NCBI GenBank assembly: GCA_002794515.1
Contig: PGTJ01000112.1
Coordinates: 1-7,625 of the forward strand
Length of the DNA: 7,625 nt
Direction: 5' to 3'
Source of the DNA: Phototrophicales bacterium
GTDB lineage: Bacteria > Chloroflexota > Anaerolineae > Aggregatilineales > Phototrophicaceae
A program made the position numbers and the translations under genes. This document shows, one piece after another, positions 4,533 to 7,625 of the stretch. The first letter of the stretch is position 1; the number at the start of each line of letters is the position of its first letter. Under the pieces are notes generated by a model, which did not search any database, had not been told where the DNA came from, and saw only the letters and a program-made list of their open reading frames with translations.

Positions 4533-7295
4533 TCATGTCGTGCGGGTGTTGGCTTTATCGATTTTGAGGTGACAATCCTTATATTTTTTGCCACTGCCAC
4601 ACCAACACGGCTCATTGCGCCCGATTTTTTTGCCGACACGCACAGGTTCTGGCTTTTTATCGGCATCTGCGCCAGGACGCACGGCTTGCATCCGCCGTTG
4701 GGCGGGCTGACGCTGGACTTGTTGCACCTGCATGACAAAGATTGTCCGCAAGGCTTGACGGTCGATTTGGTCGCGCAAGGTGCCGAACATGGCGAATGCT
4801 TCGCGTTTATATTCGACCAACGGGTCACGCTGGGCGATAGACATCAGACCAATGCCTTCGCGCAAAACATCCAAATCGGTGAGGTGGCGTTGCCAATGGG
4901 TATCGATGGCATACAACATAGCGATGCGCTCTGCACGGGGCATATCTGCGCCCAATTCGGTCGCTTTGCGTTCATACATCTCGTGAGCGGCTTGGATGAT
5001 CGTCTCTTCGAGTGTATCACGGTCGAGTTGCGCCATTGTATCGGGGGTGATATGCGTTGGCACAGGGAACACCGTGAACAATTGCTGATGCAGGGCATCT
5101 AAATCCCAATCATCCGGATTAGTCGAGTCACCGATGAATTCATCGATCACATTGGCGATTTGGCTTTCGAGCATTCGGATATAGCGCTCACGCAAATCGG
5201 TGGCGGTGAGGATATCACGACGCAAGCCATAAATCACCTCGCGTTGTTTATTGACCACATCGTCATATTCCAAAACACGCTTGCGAATATCGAAGTTATG
5301 CCCCTCAACACGCACCTGTGCTTGCCCAAGCGATTGCGTCACCAATTTGTGTTCGAGTGGTTCATTTTCTGGGATGCGCGCCCATTTCATGAAATTCTTG
5401 ATGCGCTCGCCACCGAAGCGTTTCATCAGGTCGTCTTCAACACTGACAAAAAAGCGAGATGCGCCCGGATCACCCTGCCGTCCCGCACGCCCACGAAGCT
5501 GATTATCAATGCGCCGTGCATCATGTCGTTCTGTGCCAAGCACAAATAAGCCGCCCAATTCGATGACCTTCTTTTTATCTTCCTCGCATTGAGCTTTGGC
5601 TTCGGCGAGGGCTTTTTCCCAATCTTCTGGCGATACAGTGGCGAGGTCAATGCCCTGTTTGCGTAATTTATCGCGGGCGATGCCCTCTGGATTACCACCC
5701 AACAAAATATCGACACCACGCCCCGCCATATTGGTGGCGATTGTCACCGCGCCCAATCGCCCTGCTTGGGCGATGATGGTCGCCTCGCGTTCATGTTGCT
5801 TGGCGTTTAGCACCTCGTGGTCGATGCGTTCTTTTTTGAGCAGTTTGCTCAGATATTCAGAGGTCTCGATTGCCACCGTACCGACCAAAATCGGTTGCCC
5901 TTTTTGGTGACGTTCTTTAATCTCGGCAATCACCGCCTCCCACTTAGCTTTTTGTGTGGCATAGACCAAATCATCATAATCTTGGCGCATAACGGGCAAA
6001 TGGGTCGGGATGGGCAACGCCTCTAGGTTATAAATGCGCTCAAATTCCTCGCGCTCGGTCATTGCTGTACCCGTCATGCCCGCCAATTTGGTATACATGC
6101 GGAAAAAGTTCTGGAAGGTGATGGTGGCGAGTGTCAGATTTTCTCGACGAACTTTTAAGCCCTCTTTGGCTTCGATGGCTTGATGCAACCCTTCGGAGAA
6201 ACGCCGACCATACATCAAGCGTCCGGTAAATTCATCAACGATGATGATCTCGCCATTTTGGATGACATATTCTTTATCTAGATGATACAGTGTCTCGGCA
6301 CGCAAACAGTTATCGAGATATGGCACAATTTCGGCGTTATCGGGGTGATAAAGTTGGTCAATACCCAACCATTTTTCGATCTTTTCGACACCCGATTCGG
6401 TCAGATAAGCCACACGGTCTTTGATATCGACCACATAATCGCCATCGGGATTTTCATCTTTGATACTTTCTTCACTACTGGGTTTGAGCCGCTTGACCAG
6501 TGGGGCAAATTTTTGATAATAATCGGATGGTTCATCGGCGGGACCGGAAATAATCAACGGCGTACGCGCTTCATCGATGAGGATGTTATCGACCTCATCG
6601 ACAATGGCATAATGCAAGGGGCGTTGCACTAATTGGCTAACATCCATCACCATATTATCGCGCAAATAATCGAAGCCATATTCGTTATTTGTGCCATAGG
6701 TGATATCGGCATGATAGGCTTCACGACGTGAGATGGGGCGCAAAAAACGGAAACGGTCATCGGCATTTTCGTAAGTGGGATCGTAGATATAAGAGCCACT
6801 CGATGGGTCATTGCCCTGATTTTGAATGACGGCAGATGTCAAACCCAAAAAGTGATAGATGGGACCCATCTGTTGCAAGCCGTACTTGCTCAGATAATCG
6901 TTGGGTGTGACCAGATGAACCCCCTTGCCTGTGAGGGCATTCAGATATAACGGCAAGGTCGCCACCAGTGTTTTACCTTCACCCGTCTTCATCTCGGCGA
7001 TTTTGCCTTCATGCAACACCATGCCACCAATGAGTTGCACATCATAATGACGCAATCCGATGACCCGCTTCGCCGCTTCGCGCACGGTGGCGAAAGCATC
7101 GGGCAAAATATCATCTAACGTCTCGCCATTCGCCAAGCGCGTCTTGAATTCATCGGTCTTGGCACGCAATTGGTCATCGGTCAATTTTTGAAATTGCGGT
7201 TCTAATGCTGTGATGGCTTCGGCACGTTCCCGATACCCATTTAAAGCGCGGGCGATTGGGTCGCCGAATATTTTCTTGATGATTGTTTTAACCAT
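4533..7295 (-). CDS. secA: Preprotein translocase motor ATPase SecA
   Basis: ATP-driven motor that pushes secretory preproteins through SecYEG at the cytoplasmic membrane. The 920-residue protein is full length and intact. In order: nucleotide-binding domain 1 with Walker A MKTGEGKTL (102-110) and Walker B VDEVD (232-236); the preprotein cross-linking domain (about 226-375); nucleotide-binding domain 2 with NMAGRGVDI (522-530) and the arginine-finger region RIDNQLRGRAGRQGD (595-609); the helical scaffold/wing region with GHNFDIRKRVLEYDDVVNKQ (665-684); a basic, Gln-rich linker (about 855-890); and a zinc-binding SecB/phospholipid tail, CxCx8CH (C897, C899, C908, H909). Oddities are about 25 extra residues near 160-187, Val528 where most SecAs have Thr, and Asn237 where most have Ser. 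The ATG is preceded by GAGGA three bases away. It seems to have its own promoter downstream of prs and a hairpin after its stop, so it is probably monocistronic. Confidence 0.98.
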   Translation of the reverse strand: MVKTIIKKIFGDPIARALNGYRERAEAITALEPQFQKLTDDQLRAKTDEFKTRLANGETLDDILPDAFATVREAAKRVIGLRHYDVQLIGGMVLHEGKIAEMKTGEGKTLVATLPLYLNALTGKGVHLVTPNDYLSKYGLQQMGPIYHFLGLTSAVIQNQGNDPSSGSYIYDPTYENADDRFRFLRPISRREAYHADITYGTNNEYGFDYLRDNMVMDVSQLVQRPLHYAIVDEVDNILIDEARTPLIISGPADEPSDYYQKFAPLVKRLKPSSEESIKDENPDGDYVVDIKDRVAYLTESGVEKIEKWLGIDQLYHPDNAEIVPYLDNCLRAETLYHLDKEYVIQNGEIIIVDEFTGRLMYGRRFSEGLHQAIEAKEGLKVRRENLTLATITFQNFFRMYTKLAGMTGTAMTEREEFERIYNLEALPIPTHLPVMRQDYDDLVYATQKAKWEAVIAEIKERHQKGQPILVGTVAIETSEYLSKLLKKERIDHEVLNAKQHEREATIIAQAGRLGAVTIATNMAGRGVDILLGGNPEGIARDKLRKQGIDLATVSPEDWEKALAEAKAQCEEDKKKVIELGGLFVLGTERHDARRIDNQLRGRAGRQGDPGASRFFVSVEDDLMKRFGGERIKNFMKWARIPENEPLEHKLVTQSLGQAQVRVEGHNFDIRKRVLEYDDVVNKQREVIYGLRRDILTATDLRERYIRMLESQIANVIDEFIGDSTNPDDWDLDALHQQLFTVFPVPTHITPDTMAQLDRDTLEETIIQAAHEMYERKATELGADMPRAERIAMLYAIDTHWQRHLTDLDVLREGIGLMSIAQRDPLVEYKREAFAMFGTLRDQIDRQALRTIFVMQVQQVQRQPAQRRMQAVRPGADADKKPEPVRVGKKIGRNEPCWCGSGKKYKDCHLKIDKANTRTT

Positions 7296-7298
7296 GAT

Positions 7299-7303
7299 TC
7301 CTC
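7299..7303 (-). promoter_or_regulatory. secA ribosome binding site
   Basis: GAGGA on the minus strand lies three bases before the ATG, closer than the usual five to nine. Two tandem copies of the 7-mer ATAGCGA (7305-7318) lie directly upstream of it. No other start fits the family's N-terminus better. Confidence 0.6.
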
Positions 7304-7329
7304 ATCGCTATTCGCTATTTGAACAGATA

Positions 7330-7346
7330 CACACCAATAGGGTGTG
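7330..7346 (-). other. Hairpin in the secA leader
   Basis: CACACC and GGTGTG form a 6-bp stem around a 5-base loop, extendable by one G-U pair. It would lie near the 5' end of the leader if transcription starts just after the -10 element at 7360-7365. It could stabilise the mRNA or be a regulatory structure. No T run follows, so it is not a terminator. Confidence 0.4.
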
Positions 7347-7359
7347 CGCCTCGTGCAGG

Positions 7360-7368
7360 ATTATAGCA
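7360..7368 (-). promoter_or_regulatory. Extended -10 promoter for secA
   Basis: TGCTATAAT on the minus strand is a perfect consensus -10 hexamer with the TGn extension. No good -35 hexamer lies 16-18 bases upstream, only an A-rich stretch that could act as an UP-like element, which is the usual picture for extended -10 promoters. Transcription would start near 7352-7354, giving a leader of about 58 bases. It sits in the 101-bp gap between prs and secA. Confidence 0.65.
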
Positions 7369-7396
7369 CATGGATGTAAATTTTTTCTTTGAAAAA

Positions 7397-7625
7397 TCAT
7401 TCATCGAACAATTCACCAACGCTACGCCCCTGATGCGCCCGTTTGATGACCTCTGCCAACATCGGACCGACCGATAACACTTTCATATTGGGCAAAATAA
7501 ATTGTTCGGGTTGGGGGATGGTGTTGGTGAGGATGATTTCTTTCAGGTTCATCGCCTCGAAGCGTTCGATGGTCTTGGGTGTTAAAAAGCCGTGTGTGAA
7601 GGCGAAGTAGATGTCTTTCGCGCCA
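7397..7625 (-). CDS. prs: Ribose-phosphate pyrophosphokinase (PRPP synthetase), C-terminal part; 5' end outside window
   Basis: The enzyme makes PRPP from ribose-5-phosphate and ATP, feeding purine, pyrimidine, histidine, tryptophan and NAD synthesis in the cytoplasm (family knowledge). I translated the minus strand from the right edge. The last 75 residues are open to a TGA at 7397-7399. They contain FAFTHGFLTPKTIERF, then ILTNTIPQPEQ, then LSVGPMLAEVIKR, and end in GRSVGELFDE. The THG, TNTIP and closing SVxxLF motifs in this order and spacing are typical of the C-terminal domain of Prs. The usual length is about 310-320 residues, so some 240 lie outside the window. It is on the same strand as secA, 101 bp upstream, but a promoter in the gap suggests secA does not depend on it. 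Only an A/T-only hairpin (TTTTTC, AAA, GAAAAA) follows its stop, so readthrough into secA is possible. Confidence 0.9.
   Translation of the reverse strand, partial: GAKDIYFAFTHGFLTPKTIERFEAMNLKEIILTNTIPQPEQFILPNMKVLSVGPMLAEVIKRAHQGRSVGELFDE

Noticed and set aside
4569..5102. A 177-codon + strand open frame opposite the 3' part of secA
   Set aside because: It lies wholly antisense to a well-conserved gene, has no ribosome site that I can see, and its translation is His/Cys-rich with no recognisable motif. It is a by-product of secA codon use.
7294..7353. Possible short upstream peptides in the secA leader (GTG/TTG start near 7341, and a five-codon ATG frame overlapping the secA start)
   Set aside because: They are under ten codons, with poor or badly spaced ribosome sites and no SecM-like arrest motif.
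7381..7396. A/T-only inverted repeat after the prs stop (TTTTTC, AAA, GAAAAA) as a terminator
   Set aside because: The stem is nearly all A-T pairs with a 3-base loop and no following U run on the minus strand, so it is too weak to call.
1..7625. tRNA, rRNA, CRISPR, IS element or phage gene
   Set aside because: I scanned both strands by eye and found no regularly spaced repeats, transposase-like products, terminal inverted repeats or tRNA-like cloverleaf sequence.

Overview
The window reads as ordinary bacterial chromosome at roughly even base composition, with tightly packed genes. Every recognisable gene is a core housekeeping type (base-excision DNA repair, purine salvage, protein export, PRPP synthesis). 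I see no mobile element, CRISPR array, tRNA or rRNA. A Chloroflexota (Anaerolineae-like) host is my best guess. It rests on the general look of the small membrane proteins, an extra segment in the first motor domain of SecA, and my memory of similar hypothetical proteins in that phylum. It is an inference and not a proof.

Layout, left to right: (1) On the + strand, 1-351 is the 3' end of a formamidopyrimidine-DNA glycosylase gene (fpg/mutM). It overlaps by four bases (ATGA) a gene for a 365-residue, single-pass membrane-anchored protein of unknown function (348-1445), which has a proline-rich cytoplasmic tail and two copies of a small repeated module. (2) That gene converges, with only 4 bp between stop codons, on a compact five-gene minus-strand cluster (4413 down to 1450). 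In transcription order the cluster holds a winged-helix regulator, two small three-TM proteins, an adenosine deaminase-like enzyme and a metallo-beta-lactamase-fold hydrolase. Spacings are 40, 5, 0 and 15 bp, so this is very probably one operon. (3) Also on the minus strand is a full-length secA (7295-4533), which appears to have its own extended -10 promoter and a strong hairpin after its stop. (4) At the right edge is the 3' end of prs (ribose-phosphate pyrophosphokinase), minus strand.

How they may work together: SecA is the export motor and stands alone as a transcription unit. Prs and the deaminase both touch purine metabolism but lie in different units. The five-gene cluster is the least explained part. 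A small DNA-binding protein leads a pair of membrane proteins of matching layout and then two metal-dependent hydrolases. Co-transcription is well supported by spacing, but the shared purpose is unknown. No clearly new system is visible. The best leads are the membrane-protein pair in this operon, the duplicated module in the fpg-linked protein, and three intergenic hairpins.
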